Shown here in pieces: positions 26,069 through 34,077 of a DNA stretch of 64,000 bases. Origin of the DNA: Akkermansia sp. GTDB taxonomy: Bacteria > Verrucomicrobiota > Verrucomicrobiia > Verrucomicrobiales > Akkermansiaceae. Position numbers and translations under genes: made by a program. The notes under the pieces are model-generated. The model was not told where the DNA came from, searched no databases, and saw nothing but the letters and a program-made list of their open reading frames with translations. The stretch is from contig JAFURE010000046.1 in the NCBI GenBank assembly GCA_017471985.1, positions 58,012 to 122,011 of the forward strand, in the 5' to 3' direction. Each line of letters begins with the position of its first letter. Within the stretch, counting starts at the first letter, position 1.

Positions 26069-27019
26069 TCAGCGCTTTTTGGAGCGCATTTGCTGTACTT
26101 TGTGGAGCAAGGCTTCGGGGTCAGCGAAGGTGTCTTTGAGGGACTGAATCATCTCGGCCTTAATGCTGTCGGGGTAGCTGATTTCAGCTTCGCGCAGCAC
26201 GTAGTCGCGGGCTTTGATAACATCCTCAACGGTGGTGGCGTGGAAGAGCATGGCGTTCAGGCAGGGGAAGACAACGATGGAACGCTTGCGCTCCATGATG
26301 CGCTCGCGGTTGAGGGGGTGAGCTTCGGCGAGGTAGCGCTCAAAAATCTCCGTCTGCTTTTGGAAGTTGCGGTGGTAGGCGCGGACTTCGCTCATGAGCT
26401 CCTGCATTTGTTTGTCTGCGGTCACGAGCTCACGCACACCGAGGGTATCCTGCGGGTCGTATTCGCTGATTTCATTCTGCAGGGCGATAGACGCTTTCTT
26501 GAAGTTCTTGGGGTAGTGTTGGTAGATTTCGTAGATGGCGCGAGCTCTGTCGGTGCCGGTGAGGGTGCGTGCGGCCGCGAGTTGGCGCCCTCGCTCGCGC
26601 GCCGGTTCGAGCACAGCGGCGGTGGTATTCACATCGGGCCTGCCGCCGGTAAAGCCGCCCAGCACGTCACCGCTTGCGTTGAGCACCAGAAAGGTGGGAA
26701 AACCGGTCACGTCGTACTGACGGCAGAGGTTCATGCGGCGTTCGCGTTCCTCGGGGGGCAGGGGGCTGCGGGGAATATCGATTTCCAGCAGCACGAATTT
26801 GTCTGCGGCGTAGGTATCGAACTCGGGTTGTTCGAGCACATCCTTGCGCATGCGGATGCAGTAGCCGCACCAGTCGGAACCCGTGAAGTTCACCAGAATA
26901 TCCTTTCCCTGCTGAGCTGCCTGAGCTTTGGCTGCCTCCAAATCAGTCATCCAATCTGCAGCCATTGCCGGCGCAACAATGGCTGCCAGCCCCAACGCGA
27001 AAATTGCTTGCTTAAGCAT
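26069..27019 (-). CDS. Secreted thioredoxin-fold protein (WCGYC)
   Basis: 316 residues with a signal peptide (about 1-20). Thioredoxin domain at about 35-145 with the redox pair Cys51-Gly-Tyr-Cys54 in NFTGSDWCGYC, the DUF255/thioredoxin_7 style seen in DsbD-like and Bacteroidetes/Verrucomicrobia proteins. The C-terminal half (about 160-316) is helical and unassigned. It probably acts as a periplasmic disulfide reductase or isomerase. The -10-like CAAAAT lies six bases before the ATG. Confidence 0.8.
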   Translation of the reverse strand: MLKQAIFALGLAAIVAPAMAADWMTDLEAAKAQAAQQGKDILVNFTGSDWCGYCIRMRKDVLEQPEFDTYAADKFVLLEIDIPRSPLPPEERERRMNLCRQYDVTGFPTFLVLNASGDVLGGFTGGRPDVNTTAAVLEPARERGRQLAAARTLTGTDRARAIYEIYQHYPKNFKKASIALQNEISEYDPQDTLGVRELVTADKQMQELMSEVRAYHRNFQKQTEIFERYLAEAHPLNRERIMERKRSIVVFPCLNAMLFHATTVEDVIKARDYVLREAEISYPDSIKAEMIQSLKDTFADPEALLHKVQQMRSKKR

Positions 27020-27086
27020 GGTACCATTTTGCTCTATTTTGCGGCTTTCTACAAGCTAAATCTGCTCTTATGGCGAGAAAAAAGCC

Positions 27087-27572
27087 TTATGGCGTATTTT
27101 TTGTCTGCCGAATAGGTGAATCGCTGCCGGAAAGTGCCTTTCGTCGCGCATCCCGGCTCATGGCTCTGAGTTCCTTGGTGGTGTGGATATTCAGGCCGGC
27201 GGCACGCAGCCGGTCGTAGAGTTCCGGGTGATAGATTTCGCGGGTTCCCTGCGTTCTTTTCCATATTTGCCCGCGTTTTTCGGCTCGGTGCAGGGTGAAT
27301 ACGCCGTATTGGTTATCCACCTGTATAAGGTAGGTCATGCCGTCAATTCGTACTGCCAGCCAGCGAGGGGTACCGAAGGTGGCGTTGTCGGACTTTGTCC
27401 CATCGTGTTCCGGGTCAAAGTCTGTGAAAGCTGCACTGAAATCAGAGCCCGCCGCACCGGCATGCAGCCGATAGCCGTTTGTAGATGGTTGTACTACGCA
27501 GGCGTATTCTACTTCGGCCTGTAGCGGGGCGGCTATAAGCGCGGCGATGGTAAGGGTAAAAGGGTATTTCAT
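27087..27572 (-). CDS. Secreted protein of unknown function
   Basis: 161 residues from the ATG at 27572, chosen because it starts a signal peptide (MKYPFTLTIAALIAAPLQA); the open frame extends further upstream without a signal. The mature part has beta strands (FGTPRWLAVRIDGMTYLIQV) then a charged helical end (LRAMSRDARRKALS). It starts 31 bases after uppS, probably in the same transcript. I do not recognise it. Confidence 0.55.
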   Translation of the reverse strand: MKYPFTLTIAALIAAPLQAEVEYACVVQPSTNGYRLHAGAAGSDFSAAFTDFDPEHDGTKSDNATFGTPRWLAVRIDGMTYLIQVDNQYGVFTLHRAEKRGQIWKRTQGTREIYHPELYDRLRAAGLNIHTTKELRAMSRDARRKALSGSDSPIRQTKNTP

Positions 27573-27603
27573 AGGGTATTGGGTGTGTGTTGAATATGGA
27601 ATA

Positions 27604-28335
27604 TCACCGTTTGCCGAATCGGCGGTTACGCCCGTGGTAGGAGGCCAGGGCGGCATCCAGCTCAGCGCGGCCGAAGTCGGGCCAGAGCACATCCGTAACC
27701 CACAGCTCGGCATAGCTGATTTGCCAGAGCAGGTAGTTGGATATGCGCATTTCGCCCGAGGTGCGGATGAGCAGGTCGGGGTCAGGCATGCCGGCTGTGT
27801 AGAGGTTGTCGCCGAGCATTTCGGGGGTGATATCGGCAGGTGCCAGCTCGCCGCGCTGTACTTTTTCTGCCAGTTTGCGGGCGGCGGCGGTAATTTCCTG
27901 CCGTGAGCCGTAGGAGAGAGCCAGTACCACGTTCACGCCGGTGTTGTTGCGCGTGGTCTCGATGCTTTCCTCGAGCTGTTTGCGACAGTTTTTGGGCAGC
28001 ATGTAGAGCTCGCCGATAGCGTGCAGTCGCACGTTCTTCTGCATCATTTCAGGCAGGCGCTCCTTCAGGTACTTAGCCAGCATGTTCATGAGGTAAGTCA
28101 CCTCAATCTTGGAGCGCCCCCAGTTCTCGGTTGAGAAGGCATAGAGCGTGAGCCACTTAATGCCTTTTTCGCCGCAGAGGTCAATCACGCGCTGCACGGT
28201 CTGCCCGCCTTGTTCATGGCCCTTGGCGCGGGCAACCTTGTGCTGCTCAGCCCAGCGGCCATTGCCATCCATAATGATGGCAATGTGCTGAGGAATGTTG
28301 ATTTCTGTGGTGGGGGAATCAGAGCTCATACTCAC
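27604..28335 (-). CDS. uppS: Undecaprenyl diphosphate synthase (cis-prenyltransferase)
   Basis: 243 residues. Conserved regions: IAIIMDGNGRWA (catalytic Asp), GH..G...V, YAFSTENWGR, ALSYGSRQEI, and PDPDLLIRTSGEMRISNYLLWQ (given in part). It makes the C55 lipid carrier for peptidoglycan and LPS precursors. The start overlaps the kdsB 3' end by 17 bases (11 if the second ATG is used), so the two are coupled; both serve envelope synthesis. Confidence 0.96.
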   Translation of the reverse strand: MSMSSDSPTTEINIPQHIAIIMDGNGRWAEQHKVARAKGHEQGGQTVQRVIDLCGEKGIKWLTLYAFSTENWGRSKIEVTYLMNMLAKYLKERLPEMMQKNVRLHAIGELYMLPKNCRKQLEESIETTRNNTGVNVVLALSYGSRQEITAAARKLAEKVQRGELAPADITPEMLGDNLYTAGMPDPDLLIRTSGEMRISNYLLWQISYAELWVTDVLWPDFGRAELDAALASYHGRNRRFGKR

Positions 28336-29140
28336 CGTATTCTGCCAGAATTGCTTCCACTCGCTCGATATCTTCGGGCGAGTCCACGCCGCTGGTGGTC
28401 TTGCGGCCGCGGTAGTCTACCTCGACCATCTTCACTCGCAGACCGTTATAGAGGAATCGCATCTGCTCCAGACCTTCGACGGCGCCCATTTCGTAGTCGC
28501 TCTCGGGCAGCTCGAAGTAGTTCTTGAGGGCGGCGTAGGTGTAGGAATACAGACCCACGTGGCGGCGCACCGGGCTCTTGGGCAGGGTGGCGCGGGCCTT
28601 CTCGGGCTTGCGGATAGCGGGAATGGTGCTCTTGGAGAAAGCCATGGCGTAGCCGTCCTTGTCCACCAGCACGGTAGTACCGCTGTAGGGAGTGGTCTTC
28701 TTGCTCTCTACCAGACGGTCGTACTCGTTCCAGTCGAGGTGAATGCAGGGGGTGAACACGTCGGCGGGGGCAGCCTTCCATGCATCGATAAGCTGCTGAA
28801 TGACCCAGGGCGGGCAGAGCGGGTTGTCGCCCTGCAGGTTGATGATGAAAGCGGGGGCCTCTGCCTGCTGGCTCACGGCGTCCCAGCAGCGCTCGGTGCC
28901 GCTGCGGCAGGTTTCGGCCGTCATGACGACGGGTATGCCGGCGCCGTTGCAGAAGTCGAGAATGCGGGTGTCATCTGTCGCCACCACATAGTGGCAGTCG
29001 TCATTGTGACGGCAGATGGATTCTGCGATGTCGGCTACGCGGCGAATCATTTCCTTGCCGGCAATTTTGACAAGGGGCTTACCCGGCAGGCGGGTGGATG
29101 CATAGCGAGCCGGAATGACAATAAGAATGGACTGTGACAT
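28319..29140 (-). CDS. kdsB: 3-deoxy-manno-octulosonate cytidylyltransferase
   Basis: 273 residues from the ATG at 29140, giving MSQSILIVIPARYASTRLPG, the standard KdsB start; the upstream open frame (to 29260) has no family match. Motifs: PARYASTRLPGKPL, TDD, NLQGDNPL (QGD), HVGLYSY and VDSPEDIERVE. It activates Kdo as CMP-Kdo for LPS core. The promoter is overlapped by a perfect inverted repeat, so the kdsB-uppS pair may be regulated. Confidence 0.94.
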   Translation of the reverse strand: MSQSILIVIPARYASTRLPGKPLVKIAGKEMIRRVADIAESICRHNDDCHYVVATDDTRILDFCNGAGIPVVMTAETCRSGTERCWDAVSQQAEAPAFIINLQGDNPLCPPWVIQQLIDAWKAAPADVFTPCIHLDWNEYDRLVESKKTTPYSGTTVLVDKDGYAMAFSKSTIPAIRKPEKARATLPKSPVRRHVGLYSYTYAALKNYFELPESDYEMGAVEGLEQMRFLYNGLRVKMVEVDYRGRKTTSGVDSPEDIERVEAILAEYGEYEL

Positions 29141-29148
29141 AAGTGGTG

Positions 29149-29170
29149 GAATGTTCTTCGCTGAACATTC
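29149..29170. promoter_or_regulatory. Inverted repeat over the kdsB -10 region, candidate operator
   Basis: Perfect 8-bp arms GAATGTTC/GAACATTC around six bases. The right arm overlaps the minus-strand -10 box (TAGAAT, 29172-29167); the -35 TTGCCA-like box TTGGCA lies at 29195-29190 with a 17-bp spacer. Position suggests repressor binding; a 5' hairpin in the mRNA is the alternative. Confidence 0.5.
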
Positions 29171-29237
29171 TACCCTGTCGGAACCGATTTGCCAAGAAAA
29201 AACGTACCTGTAAGGGGGATAAATGGTGGATTTCCGC

Positions 29238-29266
29238 TTGACAAGCGGGCGTGCCGGCACTAATAT
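29238..29266 (+). promoter_or_regulatory. Near-consensus promoter with leaderless start
   Basis: TTGACA (29238-29243), 17-bp spacer, TAATAT (29261-29266), seven bases before the ATG at 29274. It fixes the start of the small secreted-protein gene; an earlier ATG at 29223 lies upstream of the promoter. Confidence 0.75.
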
Positions 29267-29273
29267 TCATGAT

Positions 29274-29666
29274 ATGAAGTGTGCCTACATAGTTACAGCT
29301 CTGCTGGGAGCAACGGCCTGCGTGGTTCAGGCAGATACCGAGGAGACCATGAGCGAGGCTCTTCTGGCCGGGTTGCAGGCTCAGGTTAAGCTGCTGGCCG
29401 GAGTGAAGGATGCCGCGGGAGCTGCCGCCGCAGTTGCCCCGCTGCAGCAGAACCTTGCCGAGCTTGCTGCGCTCAATGGCAGGATTTCGGCAGACACGCT
29501 CTGGCTCTACATTGATAACACTCCGGAGATGAAGCAGGCCCTCATCGAGGAACTGCAGCGCCTTGCGGTGCAGTTTACGCGCTTGAAGAAGGCCGAGTTC
29601 TACGGCTGCAGCGAACTGCAGGCCACGCTAGCCCCTCAGCTCAAGGCCGCCGGGGACGAATCGTGA
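29274..29666 (+). CDS. Small secreted helical protein
   Basis: 130 residues with a signal peptide (MKCAYIVTALLGATACVVQA). The mature part is helical and Ala/Leu/Gln-rich: AQVKLLAGVKDAAGAAAAVA, then a distal LKKAEFYGCSELQATL. The LLA.V.D..(S/G)A..AA segment also occurs in the protein at 30053-30613, and the (F/Y)Y.C..L segment in the one at 51655-52182, so these look like one family of unknown function. The 3' end overlaps the convergent AP2-like gene by 26 bases. Confidence 0.65.
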   Translation: MKCAYIVTALLGATACVVQADTEETMSEALLAGLQAQVKLLAGVKDAAGAAAAVAPLQQNLAELAALNGRISADTLWLYIDNTPEMKQALIEELQRLAVQFTRLKKAEFYGCSELQATLAPQLKAAGDES

Positions 29667-29931
29667 TGCTGGCCTCCTTCTGCCGCAGCAGGTCCTGCAG
29701 GTGCGCCAGTTCGGCGTCCATATACTCGGGCAGATTTTCGCGGTGGCGAGCCATTTGCTCAAAGACTTCATCGCGATAGCTCACGGCCTCGCGGTACGAT
29801 TCATCCTCTGAGCCGTACTGCAGGTCCGAGAAGTAGCGGGTGATGATTCGGCCACAGCGCTGGATGCTTACTCTCCAGCCCTGAAAGTCCGTATTTTCGT
29901 ACGTATAGCGGGTGATATTCTTGTTTTTCAT
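29641..29931 (-). CDS. Small AP2-like DNA-binding-domain protein, second copy
   Basis: 96 residues from the ATG at 29931 (MKNKNITRYTYENTDFQGW), which aligns with the start of the paralogue at 10168-10422; two ATGs further upstream are possible. The conserved core is (I)(T/S)RYTY..T.FQGWR, three beta strands, then a helix (YREAVSYRDEVFEQM). A helical tail ends in a basic segment. A DNA-binding role is inferred from the domain plan. Confidence 0.6.
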   Translation of the reverse strand: MKNKNITRYTYENTDFQGWRVSIQRCGRIITRYFSDLQYGSEDESYREAVSYRDEVFEQMARHRENLPEYMDAELAHLQDLLRQKEASITIRPRRP

Positions 29932-30008
29932 GGGTGCTGAGTTCATGGGTTCTGACACGGTACCGGTGCAATCGGTTCAATAACTTGCAGTCGTGTCGAA
30001 AAATGGGT

Positions 30009-30037
30009 TTGACTTTGCGTGCGCGATATGCTAGTTT
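30009..30037 (+). promoter_or_regulatory. Promoter of the 30053-31721 gene group
   Basis: TTGACT (30009-30014), 17-bp spacer, TAGTTT (30032-30037), 15 bases before the ATG at 30053. Confidence 0.55.
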
Positions 30038-30052
30038 CGTGCAAAAGCTGAT

Positions 30053-30613
30053 ATGGAAATGACGCGCTACTTTCGCCCTGTAATGATGACGGCAATTGCT
30101 GCTTTTGCCGTGGCTGCTCCTGTTGTGTGTGCTGATGACGATGATTCTCCCAAAACCCGCCAAGAGGAACGCCGCGCTCTGCGCGAGGCCGAGAAAAAGG
30201 CCAAGGAGGAACTGAAAAAGGCCAAGAAAGCCGGAGATGAAGCCGCTATCGCACAGGCCGAGGCCGAGTTGGCTGACATTGAACTGGCCAAAAAGGGCGG
30301 CAATACCAGCGTGGATCTGGATAAGGAGTTCAACGCGCTCAAGGAGGCTCAGGCTCTGCTGGCAGAGGTGACCGATGAGAAGTCGGCAGAGAAGGCCGCC
30401 AGAAAAATCAGCTCCACTTTCGGGCGCCTGCCTGCTCCCATTAACATGACTAACCATGATATCGAGCAGTGGTCCATTGAGCAGAACAAGGTGAGTGCTC
30501 AGATGGAGCGCCTGCGTAGCCAGCCGTACTTCGAGGCCTCGGGCCTTCAGGAGGCCTGGACCAACGTGACTGACCCCTATTCCCGCAAGCGAGCCCAGCG
30601 CGATAAGAAATAA
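30053..30613 (+). CDS. Secreted coiled-coil protein
   Basis: 186 residues; signal peptide to about residue 27 (AAPVVCA). Then a Lys/Glu/Ala coiled coil (about 35-80), the segment ALLAEVTDEKSAEKAARKI (shared pattern with the protein at 29274), and a C-terminal part with LRSQPYFEASGLQEAW, again like the Y(Y/F)...L ending of that family. Function unknown. The stop TAA shares a base with the next start (TAATG), so the two genes are coupled. Confidence 0.62.
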   Translation: MEMTRYFRPVMMTAIAAFAVAAPVVCADDDDSPKTRQEERRALREAEKKAKEELKKAKKAGDEAAIAQAEAELADIELAKKGGNTSVDLDKEFNALKEAQALLAEVTDEKSAEKAARKISSTFGRLPAPINMTNHDIEQWSIEQNKVSAQMERLRSQPYFEASGLQEAWTNVTDPYSRKRAQRDKK

Positions 30614-31089
30614 TGCGTCTGCTGTCCCTGGTAGTCCTGCTGTCGCTGTCGGCCCCTGCGGCGGAGCCGGAGGGGAGCATAACGCTCGACCCGGCAGAGA
30701 TGGAGGACATCAAGCGCTCCGTCTTCGGCGGTGGTGCTCTGCAGCCCGTTTCTCCGCAGGGCGCCGATAGCATCGCCAACGAGCCCTCGCCTATGACGGA
30801 GGAGCAGCAGCAATGGCTGCGCGCCATGAGTGCCGAGGGGGATATTCAGACCATCCTGCTGCTTGAGCTCATGCAGCGGCTTAATCCCGGCCTGCCGATG
30901 AATGAGTACCCCCGCCTCTATGCAGAGGCTCTCGTGCTGCACCGCAGCGCTGCCGACGGGGAGCCGATTGCCCTCGCCAACCTCGAGTCCGGCCTGCGCA
31001 GCGGCGTCTTGCCCGGCGGGCTCGCCTTTATGCGTTCTGAGTATCTGGTGTCGCACCTCAGGCGTATGGTTGAAGCTCATTCTCACTAA
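30613..31089 (+). CDS. Secreted protein of unknown function
   Basis: 158 residues with a signal peptide (MRLLSLVVLLSLSAPAA). The mature part is acidic at first, then helical (WLRAMSAEGDIQTILLLELM and LNPGLPMNEYPRLYAEAL). The family is not recognised. Coupled to the preceding coiled-coil gene; 14 bases before the thioredoxin-fold gene. Confidence 0.55.
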   Translation: MRLLSLVVLLSLSAPAAEPEGSITLDPAEMEDIKRSVFGGGALQPVSPQGADSIANEPSPMTEEQQQWLRAMSAEGDIQTILLLELMQRLNPGLPMNEYPRLYAEALVLHRSAADGEPIALANLESGLRSGVLPGGLAFMRSEYLVSHLRRMVEAHSH

Positions 31090-31103
31090 ACCACCAAATC
31101 ATT

Positions 31104-31721
31104 ATGAAAACCATCAGAACATTAGCACTTGCTCTGGGGTTCCTCGTTCTGGGGAACCAGGTTGCACCTGCTCAGGATATCGCACCCGCAGCTGATGAGC
31201 AGACCGAAGCTCCCGTAAAGAAGAGCAGGAAGAAGAAAAAGAAGGCCAAGGCCGCCGCTGTGCCCGCTGCTCTTAAGAAGGTTAAGCGTGTGAGCGGCAG
31301 GGTTAATCAGAAGGCTCTGCTTTATATCTACCTACAGTCCGCCAGCTGGTGCGGTCCCTGCAAGAAAGCTATGCCTGAGATTGTGGAGATCTACAAGGAA
31401 ATGCGCAAGGACAAGCGCGCTGAAATCGTACTTGTAGGCTGGGATAACACTCCCGAGGAGGTGAAGGCCTATATTGAGAGCTATAAGTGCAAGATGCCCG
31501 CTGTCAGCAAGGACGCCAGAAATGTTGATAAACTTCCCGGCTTTGCTGTGGCCGGTGGTATACCGGATGCCATCATGGTAGATGCCAACGGTAACGTTAT
31601 CAAAAAAGGCTATCCTACTTACATTATCCCGACGTGGAAGGCTGAGGTAGAGCGCCTGGAGAAGGCCGCTAAGGAGGCTGAGGCCGCCGAGGCTGAAAAG
31701 ACTGAAGCCACCGAGGAATAA
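31104..31721 (+). CDS. Secreted thioredoxin-fold protein (WCGPC)
   Basis: 205 residues: signal peptide (about 1-23), a Lys-rich linker (KKSRKKKKKAKA), then a TlpA/nucleoredoxin-like domain with Cys83-Gly-Pro-Cys86 in [15 protein letters not shown], a VDANG strand and an acidic tail. Closely similar to the protein at 34078-34587. Probably a periplasmic thiol-disulfide oxidoreductase. Last gene of the group, followed by a strong terminator. Confidence 0.82.
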   Translation: MKTIRTLALALGFLVLGNQVAPAQDIAPAADEQTEAPVKKSRKKKKKAKAAAVPAALKKVKRVSGRVNQKALLYIYLQSASWCGPCKKAMPEIVEIYKEMRKDKRAEIVLVGWDNTPEEVKAYIESYKCKMPAVSKDARNVDKLPGFAVAGGIPDAIMVDANGNVIKKGYPTYIIPTWKAEVERLEKAAKEAEAAEAEKTEATEE

Positions 31722-31750
31722 AGCCTGTCAATTTACTACAGGATTGCTGA

Positions 31751-31788
31751 TTAAAAGCCCTTTGCCCCCGTTGGCGAAGGGCTTTTAA
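31751..31788 (+). terminator. Terminator after the thioredoxin-fold gene
   Basis: Stem TTAAAAGCCCTT/AAGGGCTTTTAA with further inner GCC/GGC pairing, 30 bases past the stop. Its right arm runs into the first 36-bp direct repeat. Confidence 0.75.
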
Positions 31789-32017
31789 AGTTGGAAGTTG
31801 AATTTTGAAAGTTGAAAGTGTAGCGTTCGGCGGCTGCGCCGCAGGCTGCGTGGCCTATTCCACCGTTCACGCCCTGCAGCCGTAAGCCGAGGGCGACGGC
31901 AGGTGTGATTCAGGCTCGTTGCAATGCTCGCGCTCGCCCTCAAACGTTCGAACCGCGCGTTTCCGGAAAAGCATAACGACATTTAAAGTTGGAAGTTGAA
32001 TTTTGAAAGTTGAAAGT
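31784..32017 (+). repeat. Two perfect 36-bp direct repeats flanking a dispersed-repeat segment
   Basis: The same 36 bases occur at 31784-31819 and 31982-32017 (core AAGTTGGAAGTTGAATTTTG). Between them, 31829-31874 matches 55877-55922 inside the MITE-like element at 40 of 46 bases. No coding sequence is supported in 31722-32103; the only short frames follow the repeat and are not protein-like. Confidence 0.7.
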
Positions 32018-32061
32018 ATTAGCCGGTACAATTTCAATGCCGGTGTGTACTGAAAATTTAC

Positions 32062-32090
32062 TTGCTGCCCGGTGCGGGGCGTGGTAGGAT
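32062..32090 (+). promoter_or_regulatory. rarA promoter
   Basis: TTGCTG (32062-32067), 17-bp spacer, TAGGAT (32085-32090), 13 bases before the ATG at 32104. Confidence 0.5.
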
Positions 32091-32103
32091 AGGCGCACAC
32101 ACC

Positions 32104-33462
32104 ATGGATTTGTTCACCCCACATGGGCGCAATGAGGCGCCGCAGCAGGAAAAAGAGGAGCTGGGTATGCCGCTGGCTGCCCGCATGCGCCCCGAGAGCC
32201 TGGAGGAGGTGGCAGGGCAGCAGCACCTGCTGGCTCCCGGCAAGTTGCTGCGCCGTGCGATTGAGACCGACCGGTTCTCATCCCTCATTTTCTATGGGCC
32301 GCCCGGTGTGGGGAAGACAACTCTTGCCTATGTCATTGCCCGCCAGACCAGTGCTTATTTTGTGATGCTCAATGGTGTGGAGTCGAACGTGAGCGACATT
32401 CGCGAGAAAATCGCCGAGGCAAAGGCGCGCCAGTCACTGCATGGCCAGCGCACTATTCTGTTTGTGGACGAGCTGCACCGCTTCAACAAGGCTCAGCAGG
32501 ATGTGCTCTTGCCGCATCTCGAGCGCGGTACAGTACGATTTATCGGCGCAACGACCGAGAATCCCTACTTCGCTATCAATTCGGCCATGCTCTCGCGCTC
32601 CCAGATTTTCCCCCTTGAGCCTGTGGCCGACAGCGAAATTGTTTCCCTGCTGCGCCGGGCTGCCACCGACCCGCAGCGTGGACTGGGCTACATGAAGCTC
32701 GATGTGGCAGAGGACGCACTGGCTCACCTCGCGCTGAAGGCCGATGGTGACGTGCGCAAGGCACTCACTGCGCTTGAGGTCGCCGTGCTTTCCACTCCTG
32801 CCGCTGCCGATGGCGTGGTGCATGTGGACCTTGCCGTGGCCGAGGAATCCATTCAGAAGAAGGCCATAAAGTACGACCGGGCCGGGGATGGGCATTACGA
32901 TACCATATCCGCTTTCATCAAATCCATGCGCGGCAGCGACCCCGATGCCGCTCTCTACTGGTTGGCCTACATGCTCAATGCCGGTGAGGATATTCGCTTT
33001 ATTGCCCGCCGTCTGGTCATCTGTGCCAGTGAGGACGTAGGCCTGGCGGACTCGAATGCCCTGCGCGTGGCTCTCGCCGCGGCTCAGGCAGCTGAAATGG
33101 TCGGCATGCCCGAGGCCCGCATTCCGCTGGCCCACGCTACGGTCTACATAGCCACTGCTCCCAAGAGCAACTCTGCCTACAAGGCTATGGATGCCGCCCT
33201 GCAGGACGTGCGCGAGGGTAAAACCCTGGCTGTGCCTGACCATCTGGCCACACCCACCCGCAAGAAACTCGCCCGCCTGCGCGGCGTGAGCGAGGAGGCC
33301 ACTGACTACAAATACGCTCACGACTTCGGGGATGACCATTACGTGCCCCAAGCCTACTTACCCGAGGGGCGCGTGTACTACCACCCCACCACCAATGGCA
33401 TGGAGCTGCGTATCTCCGAGCGCATGGCCTACCTGAAGTCGCTCCGGCAGGGGAATCCCTGA
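32104..33462 (+). CDS. rarA: Replication-associated recombination protein A (AAA+ ATPase)
   Basis: 452 residues, usual RarA/MgsA length, from the ATG at 32104 (MDLFTPHGRNEAP). Walker A GPPGVGKTT, Walker B ILFVDELHRF, sensor 1 GATTENP, and the MgsA C-terminal tetramerisation region (EDVGLADSNAL; SNSAYKAMDAAL). It acts at stalled replication forks with SSB and RecA. Single gene with its own promoter. Confidence 0.95.
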   Translation: MDLFTPHGRNEAPQQEKEELGMPLAARMRPESLEEVAGQQHLLAPGKLLRRAIETDRFSSLIFYGPPGVGKTTLAYVIARQTSAYFVMLNGVESNVSDIREKIAEAKARQSLHGQRTILFVDELHRFNKAQQDVLLPHLERGTVRFIGATTENPYFAINSAMLSRSQIFPLEPVADSEIVSLLRRAATDPQRGLGYMKLDVAEDALAHLALKADGDVRKALTALEVAVLSTPAAADGVVHVDLAVAEESIQKKAIKYDRAGDGHYDTISAFIKSMRGSDPDAALYWLAYMLNAGEDIRFIARRLVICASEDVGLADSNALRVALAAAQAAEMVGMPEARIPLAHATVYIATAPKSNSAYKAMDAALQDVREGKTLAVPDHLATPTRKKLARLRGVSEEATDYKYAHDFGDDHYVPQAYLPEGRVYYHPTTNGMELRISERMAYLKSLRQGNP

Positions 33463-33482
33463 ATGAATTGACTTTTTTTCGT

Positions 33483-33513
33483 AAAAAAAAGCCCATTGCC
33501 GGAGCAACGGGCT
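33483..33513 (-). terminator. Terminator of the thioredoxin-nitroreductase operon
   Basis: On the minus strand: 9-bp stem GCCCGTTGC/GCAATGGGC (one mismatch) followed by eight Ts (33490-33483). Confidence 0.85.
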
Positions 33514-33544
33514 GAGAAGTGGGATGTGTACGGAGCTTTGATTA

Positions 33545-34072
33545 TCAGGCGCGGATGATGTAGTCCTCACGACGGGGTTTGGGCTCGTGTATGCCGCCTT
33601 CATCGGGGTAGCCGAGAATGCAGATGGCCAGACCCTCGTACTTGTCGGCCACGCCCCATTTCTTCATGAGTTCGCGGCCTTCCTCTGTGTCGAACATCTG
33701 CTTGCCGCGGTTAATCCAGCAGGAACCCAGACCAACAGCGTGGGCGGCGAGCATGAGGGTGCCCATCATAAGGGCAGAGTCATCGCGCCCGGTGGGTACG
33801 GTGGTATCGGTGAATACCAGTACGGCGGTGGGGGCTCCGTACATGGGGTCTTTGTCCGGTCCCCAGCCCATGAAAGAGCCGTTGAGGATGGAGAGCTGTT
33901 TGAGGGTGGCGGCATCCTGCACAACGACGAGCTGCGGGGTCTGCATACCCTTACCGGTCGGGGTCCAGGTGGCGGCCTCGAGTACGGTGTTGAGCTGTTC
34001 GTCGCTGATTTGCTCAGCCTTGTACTTACGGCAGCTGCGGCGATTACGGATATCGATGATGGTTTCCTGCAT
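33545..34072 (-). CDS. Nitroreductase-family flavoprotein
   Basis: 175 residues. The family N-terminus DIRNRRSCRKYKAEQIS (FMN phosphate site) is followed by the LEAATWTPTGKGMQTPQ segment, SALMMGTLMLAAHAVGLGSCWI and a final ILGYPDE. It binds FMN and uses NAD(P)H; the substrate is unknown. It starts five bases after the secreted thioredoxin-fold gene and is co-transcribed with it. Confidence 0.9.
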   Translation of the reverse strand: MQETIIDIRNRRSCRKYKAEQISDEQLNTVLEAATWTPTGKGMQTPQLVVVQDAATLKQLSILNGSFMGWGPDKDPMYGAPTAVLVFTDTTVPTGRDDSALMMGTLMLAAHAVGLGSCWINRGKQMFDTEEGRELMKKWGVADKYEGLAICILGYPDEGGIHEPKPRREDYIIRA

Positions 34073-34077
34073 GGCGC

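Noticed and set aside
22710..27100. Second attachment site (copy of the tRNA-Arg 3' end)
   Set aside because: I looked for TTCGATTCCCGTCGAGG downstream by eye and found none, so the element's far boundary is not defined.
26036..27115. 359-residue plus-strand frame over the thioredoxin-fold gene
   Set aside because: The minus strand encodes a signal peptide and WCGYC thioredoxin domain. The plus frame also crosses the terminator and has no family match.
31785..31982. Short minus-strand frame resembling one at 55845-56030
   Set aside because: The resemblance comes from the shared DNA repeat; composition is Arg/Ser-rich and there is no start signal, so no gene is called at either site.
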